This document shows, piece after piece, positions 42,948 to 51,949 of a stretch of DNA of 64,000 nt. The notes below the pieces were generated by a model, which worked only from the letters and a program-made list of their open reading frames with translations, was not told the DNA's origin and made no database searches. A program made the position numbers and the translations under genes. Numbering within the stretch: the stretch's first letter is position 1; the number at the start of each line of letters is the position of its first letter. This DNA comes from Pedobacter westerhofensis (GTDB lineage Bacteria > Bacteroidota > Bacteroidia > Sphingobacteriales > Sphingobacteriaceae). Location of the stretch: contig NZ_FXTN01000016.1 of NCBI RefSeq assembly GCF_900182595.1, positions 1-64,000 on the forward strand. The letters are read 5' to 3'.

Positions 42948-44843
42948 TTACAGCTTTTTAGCAGCCTCAATGATCTCCTCTACTACAGCAGGATCAAGCA
43001 AGGTGCTTGTATCACCAAGATTGGAAGTTTCACCTTCAGCGATCTTTCTCAAAATCCTGCGCATGATCTTACCGGAGCGCGTTTTCGGCAGACCGGTAAC
43101 GAATAAAATCTTGTCAGGTTTAGCTATTGCACCAATCACACGGGTTACCGTTTGCAGGATATCCTTTTTGGTGAGGTCAGACTCATTATGCAGTTTAGGA
43201 TAGATGACAAAAGCAAAGATACCCTGGCCCTTGATCTCATGGGGATAACCCACAACCGCGCTTTCTACTACACCGGCATGCATATTAATCGCATTTTCTA
43301 CCTCTGCGGTACCAATTCTGTGTCCTGATACATTGATCACATCATCCACCCTTCCGGTGATCTTGTAATAGCCGTCCTCATCCCTCATACAACCGTCACC
43401 TGTAAAATACAGATCAGGATAAGTAGAGAAATAGGTTTGCTTGCAGCGCTCATGATCACCATAGGTAGTGCGCAGCATACCCGGCCATGGGAACTTGATA
43501 CAGAGGTTACCGTTTACACCATTGCCTTCAATCTCATTTCCCTGCTCATCTACCAGGATCGGCTGTATGCCCGGCAGAGGCAAAGTAGCGCAGGCCGGTT
43601 TCAGCGGTGTCACAAAGGCAATAGGCGAAATCATCAGTCCACCGGTTTCCGTTTGCCACCAGGTATCCACAATCGGGCAGTTCTTGTGCCCTACCTCTTC
43701 ATCAAACCAGTGCCATGCCTCTTCATTGATGGGCTCACCAACAGATCCCAGTACGCGCAGGCTGCTCAGGTCTATTTCGTTTAAAGGTTCAGTACCATAG
43801 CTCATCAGCGAGCGGATAGCCGTAGGTGCAGTATATAAAATATTTACTTTGTGTTTTTCTATCACTTCCCATAACCTTGATGGTGTAGGGTGCGTAGGCA
43901 CACCTTCAAACATCAGCGTAGTTGCTCCCTGCGAAAGCGGGCCGTATACAATGTAGGAGTGACCGGTGATCCAGCCGATATCTGCAGTACAGAAGAAAAC
44001 TTCATCCGGCTGGTAGTTGAAGGCATTGCTAAACGTATAACCTGCATATACCATATAACCGCCAACGGTGTGTACCACACCTTTGGGCTTGCCGGTAGAA
44101 CCAGAAGTATATAGGATAAAGAGCATATCCTCGGCATCCATTTCTTCCGCCGGACAATCTGTATCCACCTGTTTGATCTCATCTTCGAACCAGAGGTCGC
44201 GCCCTTTCAGCATCGACACGGGTGTGCGGGTATGGGTAAGTACGATCACCTTCTCCACTGTAGGGCATCCGATCAGTGCATCATCGATCACCTCTTTCAG
44301 CTGGATCTGTTTGCTGCCACGGAAAGATCCGTCAGCAGTAATTACCAGTTTACAGGCAGAATCATTGATCCTGTCAGCAATTGATTTAGCGGAAAAACCA
44401 CCAAAGATCACCGAATGCACGGCACCGATACGTGCACAGGCCAGTACGGCCACGGCAAGTTCAGGTACCATCGGCATATAGATACAGATCCGGTCACCTT
44501 TTACGACGCCGTTTTTTTTCAGGACGTTTGCAAAACGGCAAACCTGTTCGTGCAGCACTTTATAAGTAAGGGTAATACTTGATTTTTCAGGGTCGTTAGA
44601 CTCCCAGATAATGGCAGGCTTATCCCCGTTCTTCGCCAGATGGCGGTCCAGGCAGTTTTCAGTAATGTTCAACTTTGCGCCCTCAAACCATTTGATATTT
44701 GGTTCAGAGAAATTCCAGGACAAAACTTTATCCCATTTCTTTCTCCAGAGGAAGTTTTCAGCTATTCCGGCCCAGAATTTTTCGGGCCATTCCACGCTAA
44801 ACCTATACGTTTCTTCGTATTCGGCAAAAGATTTGATTTGCAT
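42948..44843 (-). CDS. acs: Acetyl-CoA synthetase
   Basis: 631 residues, full length for AMP-forming acetate-CoA ligase. AMP-binding P-loop YTSGSTGKPKGVVHT, DIGWITGHSYIVYGPL, DTWWQTETGG, YFTGDGCMRDEDGYYKITGRVDDVINVSGHRIGT and the C-terminal TRSGKIMRRILRKIA with the lysine that is acetylated to switch off the enzyme. It activates acetate for central metabolism. The region upstream carries an array of 20-bp repeats. Confidence 0.97.
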   Translation of the reverse strand: MQIKSFAEYEETYRFSVEWPEKFWAGIAENFLWRKKWDKVLSWNFSEPNIKWFEGAKLNITENCLDRHLAKNGDKPAIIWESNDPEKSSITLTYKVLHEQVCRFANVLKKNGVVKGDRICIYMPMVPELAVAVLACARIGAVHSVIFGGFSAKSIADRINDSACKLVITADGSFRGSKQIQLKEVIDDALIGCPTVEKVIVLTHTRTPVSMLKGRDLWFEDEIKQVDTDCPAEEMDAEDMLFILYTSGSTGKPKGVVHTVGGYMVYAGYTFSNAFNYQPDEVFFCTADIGWITGHSYIVYGPLSQGATTLMFEGVPTHPTPSRLWEVIEKHKVNILYTAPTAIRSLMSYGTEPLNEIDLSSLRVLGSVGEPINEEAWHWFDEEVGHKNCPIVDTWWQTETGGLMISPIAFVTPLKPACATLPLPGIQPILVDEQGNEIEGNGVNGNLCIKFPWPGMLRTTYGDHERCKQTYFSTYPDLYFTGDGCMRDEDGYYKITGRVDDVINVSGHRIGTAEVENAINMHAGVVESAVVGYPHEIKGQGIFAFVIYPKLHNESDLTKKDILQTVTRVIGAIAKPDKILFVTGLPKTRSGKIMRRILRKIAEGETSNLGDTSTLLDPAVVEEIIEAAKKL

Positions 44844-45218
44844 AAAATGATTATTTGGTTGTGCTAGTTATGATTTGGTTGTGCAATTATTCGTGTGCTA
44901 AAACTATTATTCGTGTACGTGTACAATTATTAGTGTGCTATATTACTCAAATATAATTTATTCGAAAGGTATATAAATATTTATTAATGGAAATTTTACC
45001 TGATCAGAGGCTTCGCTGTATGGTGTAGCCTGCTCAGAATAAGCAGCAACGTTTATTTACAGGAATTTGTATACCTTTATAGCCGGAGAGCGCACAAATT
45101 CTGCATTATTTTCAAAAATAATCTCGTGTAGTATTGGTTGTTACAATTATTTTTGTGATATTTGCACACTCTTAAAAAATTAAGCGAAGAACAATTTAAA
45201 TATATATATATTAAAGGC
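44844..45218. other. Divergent gap acs / rpmB
   Basis: A 375-bp gap. Left part: the 20-bp repeats. Middle (44950-45100): no recognised feature. Right part carries the promoter region of the ribosomal protein genes, with a near palindrome ATTATTTTCAAAAATAAT at about 45103-45120. No RNA gene identified. Confidence 0.6.
44850..44945. repeat. Degenerate 20-bp tandem repeat upstream of acs
   Basis: Five units begin at 44850, 44870, 44886, 44906 and 44926; four steps are 20, 16, 20 and 20 bp. Core: ATTATTcGTGTGCTA, seen as ATTATTTGGTTGTGCTA, ATGATTTGGTTGTGCA, ATTATTCGTGTGCTA, ATTATTCGTGTACGTG and ATTATTAGTGTGCTA. It begins 7 bp upstream of the acs ATG, on the leader/promoter side. A related ATTATTTTTGTGATA lies at 45146 before rpmB. 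Confidence 0.75.
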
Positions 45219-45452
45219 ATGTCTAGAGTTTGTGATTTAACCGGAAAAAAGGCAATGAGTGGTTTTAATGTTTCTCACTCAAACGTTAAAACTAAACGTA
45301 AGTTTTATCCCAACTTACAACTTCAGAAATTTTATATTCCTGATGAAGACCGTTGGATAACACTGAAAGTTTCTACTTCAGCTATCAAAACCATCAATAA
45401 AATTGGTATTACTGAAGCGATCAACCGTTTCGTTAAAAAAGGATTTTTGTAA
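45219..45452 (+). CDS. rpmB: Ribosomal protein bL28
   Basis: 77 residues from the ATG at 45219; the frame is open upstream but SRVCDLTGKKAMSGFNVSHSN is the normal L28 start. The rest (TKRKFYPNLQLQKFYIP, ITLKVSTSAIKTINKIG) is typical. Component of the large subunit near the exit tunnel side. First of rpmB-rpmG-DUF4295. Confidence 0.96.
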   Translation: MSRVCDLTGKKAMSGFNVSHSNVKTKRKFYPNLQLQKFYIPDEDRWITLKVSTSAIKTINKIGITEAINRFVKKGFL

Positions 45453-45493
45453 AAAACATTGTTGATGTGAAATCAACTAAAACAATAAAAAAA

Positions 45494-45676
45494 ATGGCAA
45501 AAAAAGGTAACAGAGTACAAGTTATTCTAGAGTGTACAGAGCATAAAACTAGCGGCATGCCAGGTATGTCTAGATATATCTCTACAAAAAACCGTAAAAA
45601 CACTACTGAGAGATTAGAATTGAAAAAATTCAATCCAGTGTTGAAAAAAGTAACGGTTCACAAAGAAATTAAGTAA
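45494..45676 (+). CDS. rpmG: Ribosomal protein bL33
   Basis: 60 residues from the ATG at 45494 (MAKKGNRVQVILECTEHK). Contains ISTKNRKNTTERLELKKFNP, the L33 signature. The zinc cysteines of the C+ type are absent, so this is a zinc-free form. Confidence 0.95.
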   Translation: MAKKGNRVQVILECTEHKTSGMPGMSRYISTKNRKNTTERLELKKFNPVLKKVTVHKEIK

Positions 45677-45700
45677 TAACCATTTCCAATCTTTTAGATC

Positions 45701-45862
45701 ATGGCAAAAAAAGTAGTTGCAACCCTGAAAACAGGTAAAGGTAAAGAATATTCAAAAGTTGTTACGATGACTAAATCACCAAAAAGTGGTGCTTATTCTT
45801 TCAAAGAAGTTATCGTTCACAACGATCACGTTAAAGATGCTATTGCTGGAACAAGCAAGTAA
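45701..45862 (+). CDS. DUF4295 small protein of the rpmB-rpmG operon
   Basis: A 53-residue basic protein, MAKKVVATLKTGKGKEYSKV..., ending AIAGTSK. It starts 24 bp after rpmG. In Bacteroidota this DUF4295 gene regularly follows rpmG, and a ribosome-associated role is suspected from that; not proven. Confidence 0.9.
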   Translation: MAKKVVATLKTGKGKEYSKVVTMTKSPKSGAYSFKEVIVHNDHVKDAIAGTSK

Positions 45863-45884
45863 TTTTAATATTTAATCATATTAA

Positions 45885-45919
45885 AGCCGTCCCTTCATTC
45901 TGATGGGAGGGCTTTTTTT
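45885..45919 (+). terminator. Terminator after DUF4295
   Basis: AGCCGTCCC (45885-45893) pairs with GGGAGGGCT (45905-45913) with one mismatch, followed by a T7 run. It separates the ribosomal genes from ftsY. Confidence 0.85.
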
Positions 45920-45937
45920 GTTTTCATCTATATTTCT

Positions 45938-46900
45938 ATGGGATTATTTGATTTCTTCAAGAAAAAAGAAACCGCCCCTGAAGCTCAGGAGGCACTTAAT
46001 AAAGGTTTAGAGAAAACTAAAGAAGGGTTCCTTAGCAAAATCACCAAGGCCGTTGCCGGAAAATCTACTGTAGATGACGACGTACTGGATAACCTTGAAG
46101 AGGTTCTCGTAACTTCTGACGTGGGCGTAACCACTACACTGAAAATTATAGAGCGTATTCAGGAAAGGGTAGCAAAGGACAAGTACCTTTCTACATCTGA
46201 GCTGAACCTGCTGCTGCGTGATGAAATCCAGCTCCTGCTGGCAGAAAATAACAGCAATGATTTCCGCAGTTTTGAATACGGAGACCATAAACCCTATGTG
46301 ATCATGGTGGTTGGTGTAAATGGCGTGGGTAAAACTACTACCATCGGCAAGCTTGCCCATAAACTGAAAGCCGAAGGGCTGAAAGTAGTACTGGGCGCAG
46401 CAGATACCTTCAGGGCTGCAGCGGTTGAGCAGATCAAGTTATGGGGCGAAAGGATTGATGTAAGAGTGGTAGCACAGGCCATGGGTTCAGACCCGGCATC
46501 TGTAGCGTACGACACGATACAGTCGGCCGTAGCCAATGGCGAGGATGTGGTGATTATTGATACTGCGGGACGCTTGCACAACAAGATCGGGCTGATGAAC
46601 GAGCTTGGCAAGATCAAAAAGGTAATGGAGAAAGTAATTCCCGGTGCCCCGCATGAGATCTTACTGGTACTGGACGGTTCTACCGGACAGAACGCTTTTG
46701 AGCAATGCAAACAGTTTACCGAGGCCACAGATGTAAATGCACTGGCCATTACAAAACTCGACGGAACGGCCAAAGGCGGCGTGGTGATCGGCATCTCCGA
46801 TCAGTTTAAGATCCCGGTGAAATACATCGGGGTTGGTGAAGGTGTAAATGACCTTCAGTTATTTGATAAAAAGGCTTTTGTTGACGGACTATTTAAATAG
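45938..46900 (+). CDS. ftsY: Signal recognition particle receptor FtsY
   Basis: 320 residues. Short acidic/basic N-terminal A region, NG domain with GVNGVGKTTTIGKLA (P-loop), DTFRAAAVEQIKLW, DTAGRLHNKIGLMNELGK and TKLDGTAKGG. SRP receptor GTPase that docks ribosome-SRP complexes at the membrane. Ends in TAG. Confidence 0.97.
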   Translation: MGLFDFFKKKETAPEAQEALNKGLEKTKEGFLSKITKAVAGKSTVDDDVLDNLEEVLVTSDVGVTTTLKIIERIQERVAKDKYLSTSELNLLLRDEIQLLLAENNSNDFRSFEYGDHKPYVIMVVGVNGVGKTTTIGKLAHKLKAEGLKVVLGAADTFRAAAVEQIKLWGERIDVRVVAQAMGSDPASVAYDTIQSAVANGEDVVIIDTAGRLHNKIGLMNELGKIKKVMEKVIPGAPHEILLVLDGSTGQNAFEQCKQFTEATDVNALAITKLDGTAKGGVVIGISDQFKIPVKYIGVGEGVNDLQLFDKKAFVDGLFK

Positions 46901-46936
46901 TTTTCCCGACGATAAAAGCGACAATATATACATACA

Positions 46937-48271
46937 ATGAACACAAAAACTGCTTCTAAAATTATACCTCTTAAACAACCTAAGATCAATGTAATTACAT
47001 TGGGCTGCTCCAAGAATTTATATGATTCGGAGGTGTTGATGGGACAATTGAAAGGAAATAGCCTCAATGTGGTTCATGAGTCGAACAATATCAATAAAGA
47101 CGATATCGTTGTGATCAATACCTGTGGTTTTATTGATAATGCAAAACAGGAGTCTATTGATACGATTCTTCAGTACAGTCAGCTGAAAGAAGAAGGCAAA
47201 GTGAGCAAAGTAATCGTTACCGGATGTCTTTCTGAACGGTACAAACCTGAACTTGAATCTGAGATTACCAATGTAGATGCCTTTTTTGGCACCAATGATC
47301 TCCAGAATATATTACATTCCCTGGGTGCAAATTATAAGCATGAGCTCATCGGCGAAAGGTTACTGACCACGCCATCACATTTTGCCTATTTCAAAATTGC
47401 AGAAGGCTGTAACCGTCCCTGCTCTTTCTGCGCCATCCCGCTGATGCGTGGTAAGCACGTTTCTACCGAGATGGAAGCACTGGTGCATGAGGCAAAGATC
47501 TTAGCGGCCAACGGTACAAAAGAACTGATCCTGATTGCACAGGACCTTACCTATTACGGCCTGGATATCTACGGTAAACGTAATCTTGATGAATTGCTGA
47601 GACGTTTATCTGATATCAACGGCATCGAGTGGATCCGTTTACAATATGCTTATCCATCAGGTTTCCCTATGGAGATCCTGGATGCCATGAACGAACGTGA
47701 GAATATCTGCAAATACCTGGATATGCCGTTACAGCACATCACAGATAATATGCTGAAATCAATGCGACGCGGTATTACCAAACAGAAAACAATTGATATC
47801 GTAAACCAGATCCGCGATAAAGTTCCAAACATCGCGATGCGTACTACATTGATTTGCGGTTATCCCGGCGAAACCGAAAGAGATTTTGAAGAGATGCTGC
47901 GCTGGGTTGAGGATACCCGTTTTGACAGACTGGGCTGTTTCACCTACTCTCATGAAGAGAAAACACATGCCCATAATTTGGTAGACGATGTGCCTGATGA
48001 AGTAAAACAGGAGCGTGTGGATGCGATTATGGAATTACAGCAGGGTATTTCATTTGATATCAACCAGGAAAAAGTTGGCAATACCTACAAAGTCCTGGTA
48101 GACAGAAAAGAAGGTGATTTCTTTATCGGACGGACGGAATATGACTCTCCGGAGGTTGATAATGAGGTTTTAATTGATGCCAGCACAGGATACGCTGCCA
48201 ACGGAACTTTTGTAAATGTGCATATCGAGCGTGCGGAAGACTTCGATCTATATGGACAGATTGTAAAATAA
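46937..48271 (+). CDS. rimO: Ribosomal protein S12 methylthiotransferase RimO
   Basis: 444 residues. N-terminal MTTase domain with conserved cysteines in TLGCSKN, INTCGFI and TGCLSERY; radical-SAM CxxxCxxC in EGCNRPCSFCAIP; C-terminal TRAM domain (EKVGNTYKVLVDRKEGDFFIGRTEYDSPEVD). It methylthiolates Asp of uS12 using two 4Fe-4S clusters. 36 bp downstream of ftsY. Confidence 0.96.
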   Translation: MNTKTASKIIPLKQPKINVITLGCSKNLYDSEVLMGQLKGNSLNVVHESNNINKDDIVVINTCGFIDNAKQESIDTILQYSQLKEEGKVSKVIVTGCLSERYKPELESEITNVDAFFGTNDLQNILHSLGANYKHELIGERLLTTPSHFAYFKIAEGCNRPCSFCAIPLMRGKHVSTEMEALVHEAKILAANGTKELILIAQDLTYYGLDIYGKRNLDELLRRLSDINGIEWIRLQYAYPSGFPMEILDAMNERENICKYLDMPLQHITDNMLKSMRRGITKQKTIDIVNQIRDKVPNIAMRTTLICGYPGETERDFEEMLRWVEDTRFDRLGCFTYSHEEKTHAHNLVDDVPDEVKQERVDAIMELQQGISFDINQEKVGNTYKVLVDRKEGDFFIGRTEYDSPEVDNEVLIDASTGYAANGTFVNVHIERAEDFDLYGQIVK

Positions 48272-48317
48272 TTTTGGCAGATATTGAATTGTAGTTTATT
48301 AGCGTAATTTCGTGGCA

Positions 48318-49907
48318 ATGCAGGCCAAGTACATCACGTATCAACAAACAAATTCCTTTTCATCTGTTGTATTAGATTACATCGGTGGAAAAGAAAATCT
48401 GGAGTCTTTTTATAAATACTCCCCTACTCTTCAGGGCTTTGAAAAGGCAATAGAAGACCGCAAATTTTCGGGCGACCGCAATTTGCTGGTTGATACCCTC
48501 AAAAGGCAATACAGCCAGCTGAACCCTTCGGCTTTGGTAGCTCAAAATATCAACTTATTAGCTGATGACCGTACGTTTACGATTACAACGGGTCATCAGC
48601 TCAATATATTCACAGGCCCACTTTATTTTATTTATAAGATTGTTACGGCAATTAAGCTTGCAGCAGATCTGAAAAAGGAATATCCGGCTTATAATTTTGT
48701 TCCTGTTTACTGGATGGCTACTGAAGACCATGATTTCGAAGAGATCAATAACGTCAAAGTAGAGGACAAAAGGATCACCTGGCAAACAAAAGTTGCCGGT
48801 GCTACCGGCAGGATCAATACGAAATCCATTACTGAAGCACTGGTGGCTTATAAAGGCTATCTGGGCATCAGCGAAAACGGGCACAAACTGGCGCAGCTGG
48901 TAGAGAAAGCCTATACCGGCAATCAAACGCTGGCAAATGCCACACGCGAGCTTGTAGACGCGCTGTTTGGCGCCAAAGGCCTGGTCTGTACCGATGCTGA
49001 TGATGCAGCATTGAAAGCACAGTTCTCAGACATCGTTTACCGTGACATCACCGAACAAAACAGCTTTAAACTGATTAACGAAAGCAGTGAAGCCTTAGAA
49101 AAAGCAGGTTACAAACCTCAGGTAAATCCAAGAGAGATCAATTTCTTTTACATGGACGAGCAGCTCCGTGAACGTATTGTAGAAGAAAACAACGAATATA
49201 AAGTCCTCAATACTTCCATCAGCTTCAGCAAAGAAACATTAAAGGATGAAATAGCGCAGCATCCTGAGCGCTTTAGCCCTAATGTGGTGATGCGTCCCGT
49301 GTACCAGGAGGTGATTCTTCCAAACCTAGCCTATATCGGGGGCGGCGCAGAAGTAACCTACTGGCTGCAGTTAAAGGCAAACTTTGATTTCTATGGCGTA
49401 TTCTATCCAATATTAATGCTGCGGAATTCTGCCCAGGTCGTGGATGAGAGAAGTTCCAAAAAAATGGAAAGCCTGGGGATCAACTCTGTTAGCTTATTTG
49501 ATACCGATGAGCATTTGAAAAATCAGTGGATCAGGGCAAATGTAGTGGACGACCTGCTTACGCTTGAAAAGGAACAGCAACAGATCATTGCAATCTTTGA
49601 ACAGATCAAAGTCAACTCCTACAAAGTGGACAAAGGACTCTCATTATCTGCTGAAGCCGCAAAGGTAAGGACACTGAGACTGGTAACCAATCTGGAGAAA
49701 AAACTGATGCGTGCGGAAAAACGCAAACACAGCACTGCACTGCAGCAAATCGAGAACCTGAAAGATAAACTGTTCCCCAATGGTGTATTGCAGGAAAGGG
49801 TACTGAATATTGCTCCGATGTATGTGCTGTACGGAGATGACTTTATTGACAGCCTTTTTGCTGCATTTCAACCACTCGACTATAAATTCACTATTTTGTA
49901 CGCTTAA
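48318..49907 (+). CDS. bshC: Putative cysteine ligase BshC
   Basis: 529 residues from the ATG at 48318 (a GTG two codons earlier is less likely). BshC features: TGHQLNIFTGPLYFIYKIVTAIKLA near residue 90, FVPVYWMATEDHDFEEIN, and the late coiled region ENLKDKLFPNGVLQERVLN. It is assigned to the last step of bacillithiol synthesis, adding cysteine to glucosaminyl-malate; the other bsh genes are not in this window. Confidence 0.94.
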   Translation: MQAKYITYQQTNSFSSVVLDYIGGKENLESFYKYSPTLQGFEKAIEDRKFSGDRNLLVDTLKRQYSQLNPSALVAQNINLLADDRTFTITTGHQLNIFTGPLYFIYKIVTAIKLAADLKKEYPAYNFVPVYWMATEDHDFEEINNVKVEDKRITWQTKVAGATGRINTKSITEALVAYKGYLGISENGHKLAQLVEKAYTGNQTLANATRELVDALFGAKGLVCTDADDAALKAQFSDIVYRDITEQNSFKLINESSEALEKAGYKPQVNPREINFFYMDEQLRERIVEENNEYKVLNTSISFSKETLKDEIAQHPERFSPNVVMRPVYQEVILPNLAYIGGGAEVTYWLQLKANFDFYGVFYPILMLRNSAQVVDERSSKKMESLGINSVSLFDTDEHLKNQWIRANVVDDLLTLEKEQQQIIAIFEQIKVNSYKVDKGLSLSAEAAKVRTLRLVTNLEKKLMRAEKRKHSTALQQIENLKDKLFPNGVLQERVLNIAPMYVLYGDDFIDSLFAAFQPLDYKFTILYA

Positions 49908-49916
49908 CACTCGCCC

Positions 49917-51005
49917 ATGACCTCATATACTTTCACAGAAGAAAAACTCAGGAATTTCACCAGGAACGTATTTTTGAAAATGGGATGCCCTCCGGCAGAT
50001 GGTGATCTGGCAACAGATGTTTTATTAAGTTCTGACCTCCGCGGGATCGACTCACATGGTGTAGCCCGTTTAAGCGGCTATATCCGCCTCTGGGAAAAAC
50101 AGCGTATCAACGCGACACCAAACATTCGTGTAGTGCATGAAACACCAACGACAGCTACTGTAGACGGTGACGCGGGATTGGGATTGGTGGTTGCGCCTTT
50201 TGCAATGAAAGTAGCGATAGAAAAAGCGGCCATCTATGGTACAGGATGGGTAGCTGTAAAAAATTCCAACCATTTTGGCATTGCCGGCTATCACGCCTTA
50301 ATGGCAGTAGAAAAAGAAATGATCGGCATCAGCATGACCAATGCGAGTCCGCTGGTTGCTCCCACTTATGCCAATGAAAGGTTATTGGGCACCAACCCTA
50401 TGTGTTATGCCTTCCCGGCAGGGAAATATCCTCCGGTAGTGGTAGATATGGCCACAGCAGCTGCAGCAAATGGCAAACTTGAAATTGCCCAGCGTGCAAA
50501 CCTGCCAATTCCTGAAGGATGGGCACAGGATAAAAATGGTAAAATCTCTACTGATCCGAATGAACTGAAAGCCGGCGGATCGTTGCTCCCGCTGGGAAGT
50601 GACAAAGACCATGGCAGCCACAAAGGCTATGGATTAAGTGCTACTGTAGATATCCTTACGGCAGTACTCTCAGGCGCCAACTACGGCCCATGGGTACCAC
50701 CTTTTGTGGCATTCCTGGAACCATCAGCTAATCCTGTAGGTGAAGGCCTTGGCCACTTCTTTGGGGCAATGCGTGTAGATGGCTTCCGCCCTGCGGCAGA
50801 CTTTAAACAGCATCTTGACAACTGGATTGAGCGCTTTAAAAGTGCGAAGACTGTAGACCCTTCTAAAAAGGTAATCATCCCGGGAGAACCGGAATATGCC
50901 TTTGAACAGGAACGCAGGGTATCAGGTATTCCACTGGTAGAACCTGTAGTGCTTGACCTGAACGAGCTTGCGGATAAACTCGGTATCGAAAGACTGTCCG
51001 TTTAG
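49917..51005 (+). CDS. Ldh family (malate/lactate/ureidoglycolate) oxidoreductase
   Basis: 362 residues. Typical of the type-2 malate/L-lactate dehydrogenase family: LLSSDLRGIDSHGVARL, VDGDAGLGLVVAPFAM, VAVKNSNHFGIAGYH, GISMTNASPLVAPT, VVDMATAAAANGKLEIA and KGYGLSATVDIL. NAD(P)-dependent 2-hydroxyacid oxidation; exact substrate not readable. Starts 9 bp after bshC, so probably co-transcribed. Confidence 0.92.
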   Translation: MTSYTFTEEKLRNFTRNVFLKMGCPPADGDLATDVLLSSDLRGIDSHGVARLSGYIRLWEKQRINATPNIRVVHETPTTATVDGDAGLGLVVAPFAMKVAIEKAAIYGTGWVAVKNSNHFGIAGYHALMAVEKEMIGISMTNASPLVAPTYANERLLGTNPMCYAFPAGKYPPVVVDMATAAAANGKLEIAQRANLPIPEGWAQDKNGKISTDPNELKAGGSLLPLGSDKDHGSHKGYGLSATVDILTAVLSGANYGPWVPPFVAFLEPSANPVGEGLGHFFGAMRVDGFRPAADFKQHLDNWIERFKSAKTVDPSKKVIIPGEPEYAFEQERRVSGIPLVEPVVLDLNELADKLGIERLSV

Positions 51006-51030
51006 ATAACTTAAATGATTGAATTTCGCT

Positions 51031-51489
51031 CTACATCATTCCCTCATCTGCCAAAGAGAGATATCCTTCTTTTGTTACGATGATATGATCGTACACAAAA
51101 AGGTCTAGCAACTGAGCACCGTCCTTAATCTTCTTTGTTGACCTGATATCTTCATCCGAAGCTACTAAATTGCCACTAGGATGATTGTGAGCCAATATTA
51201 TAGCAAATGCTCCAGCTTTTAGAGCAGTCGCAAAAATAATTTTTGGATCGGCAATAGTACCGGTAGTTCCCCCAGATGATAAGTCTGCAATTCCTATTAA
51301 TTGAGCAGAACTATTTAGCAATACAATTTTAAATTGTTCCTGTAATTCTATTAGATTAGAATCCCATTTTTTTCTTAGCAAGGCATAAACATCCTTTGAA
51401 TCGCGTAATGTCAAGCGTTCGGATGCTCTCACCTTTGGGCGGTATTTTAAAGTAATCTCAGGAATCTGTGACAATGAAATTGGCCTCAT
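51031..51489 (-). CDS. RadC-like JAB domain protein
   Basis: 152 residues. JAB/MPN zinc motif complete: AIILAHNHPSGNLVASDEDI (HxHPSGxxxxSxxD) with an upstream Glu in the ELQEQFKIVLLNSSAQLIG segment. It lacks the N-terminal HhH part of chromosomal RadC, like the short RadC proteins of mobile and defence islands. Its function in repair is doubtful; a hydrolase role is unproven. First gene of the 51-54 kb accessory block. Confidence 0.88.
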   Translation of the reverse strand: MRPISLSQIPEITLKYRPKVRASERLTLRDSKDVYALLRKKWDSNLIELQEQFKIVLLNSSAQLIGIADLSSGGTTGTIADPKIIFATALKAGAFAIILAHNHPSGNLVASDEDIRSTKKIKDGAQLLDLFVYDHIIVTKEGYLSLADEGMM

Positions 51490-51725
51490 AGTTCGAATTG
51501 ATTATGTAATTTTATAAAATAAATTTCCAATACTGGAAATAAGCAAACAAATTTTACCAAAGGCTCACTAACATAATTATTTAAATAGATATCTAATTAG
51601 TTAATCAGTCGTTACAATTGATTTATTTACGTACTCAAATGTAAAAAATAAAACCTATGGTATAAAGTTTTATACCAATTATTTTTACTACAAAGTGCAT
51701 ATTTCGTGATATAAAATAACCGGAC
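51490..51725 (+). promoter_or_regulatory. XRE upstream region with operator palindrome
   Basis: At 51658-51677, TGGTATAAA and TTTATACCA are perfect inverted 9-mers separated by GT. It ends 48 bp upstream of the XRE ATG and overlaps the likely promoter, so it suits autoregulation by that protein or a dimeric partner. Confidence 0.6.
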
Positions 51726-51941
51726 ATGGATTCCTTACAATTGAAGTTGGGTGCACGTATAAAAATGATGCGCGAGAAAAATGGTTATAGCATCAGGTCT
51801 TTCGCTTTAATTGCCGATATGGAACACCCTCAACTAATTAATATCGAGAAAGGGAGGGTTGATCTGCGCCTTTCAACTATGAAAAAAATCGCAGATGCGC
51901 TGGTGATTGAGGTTGATGAACTACTACGGTTTAATGACTAA
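51726..51941 (+). CDS. XRE family HTH regulator
   Basis: 71 residues, essentially one helix-turn-helix: LGARIKMMREKNGYSIRSFALIADMEHPQLINIEKGRVDLRLSTMKKIADAL. Binds DNA as a dimer in this family. It converges on the Abi gene (8 bp between stops). Probably regulates itself through the palindrome upstream and perhaps the Abi gene. Confidence 0.9.
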   Translation: MDSLQLKLGARIKMMREKNGYSIRSFALIADMEHPQLINIEKGRVDLRLSTMKKIADALVIEVDELLRFND

Positions 51942-51949
51942 AATCCTTA

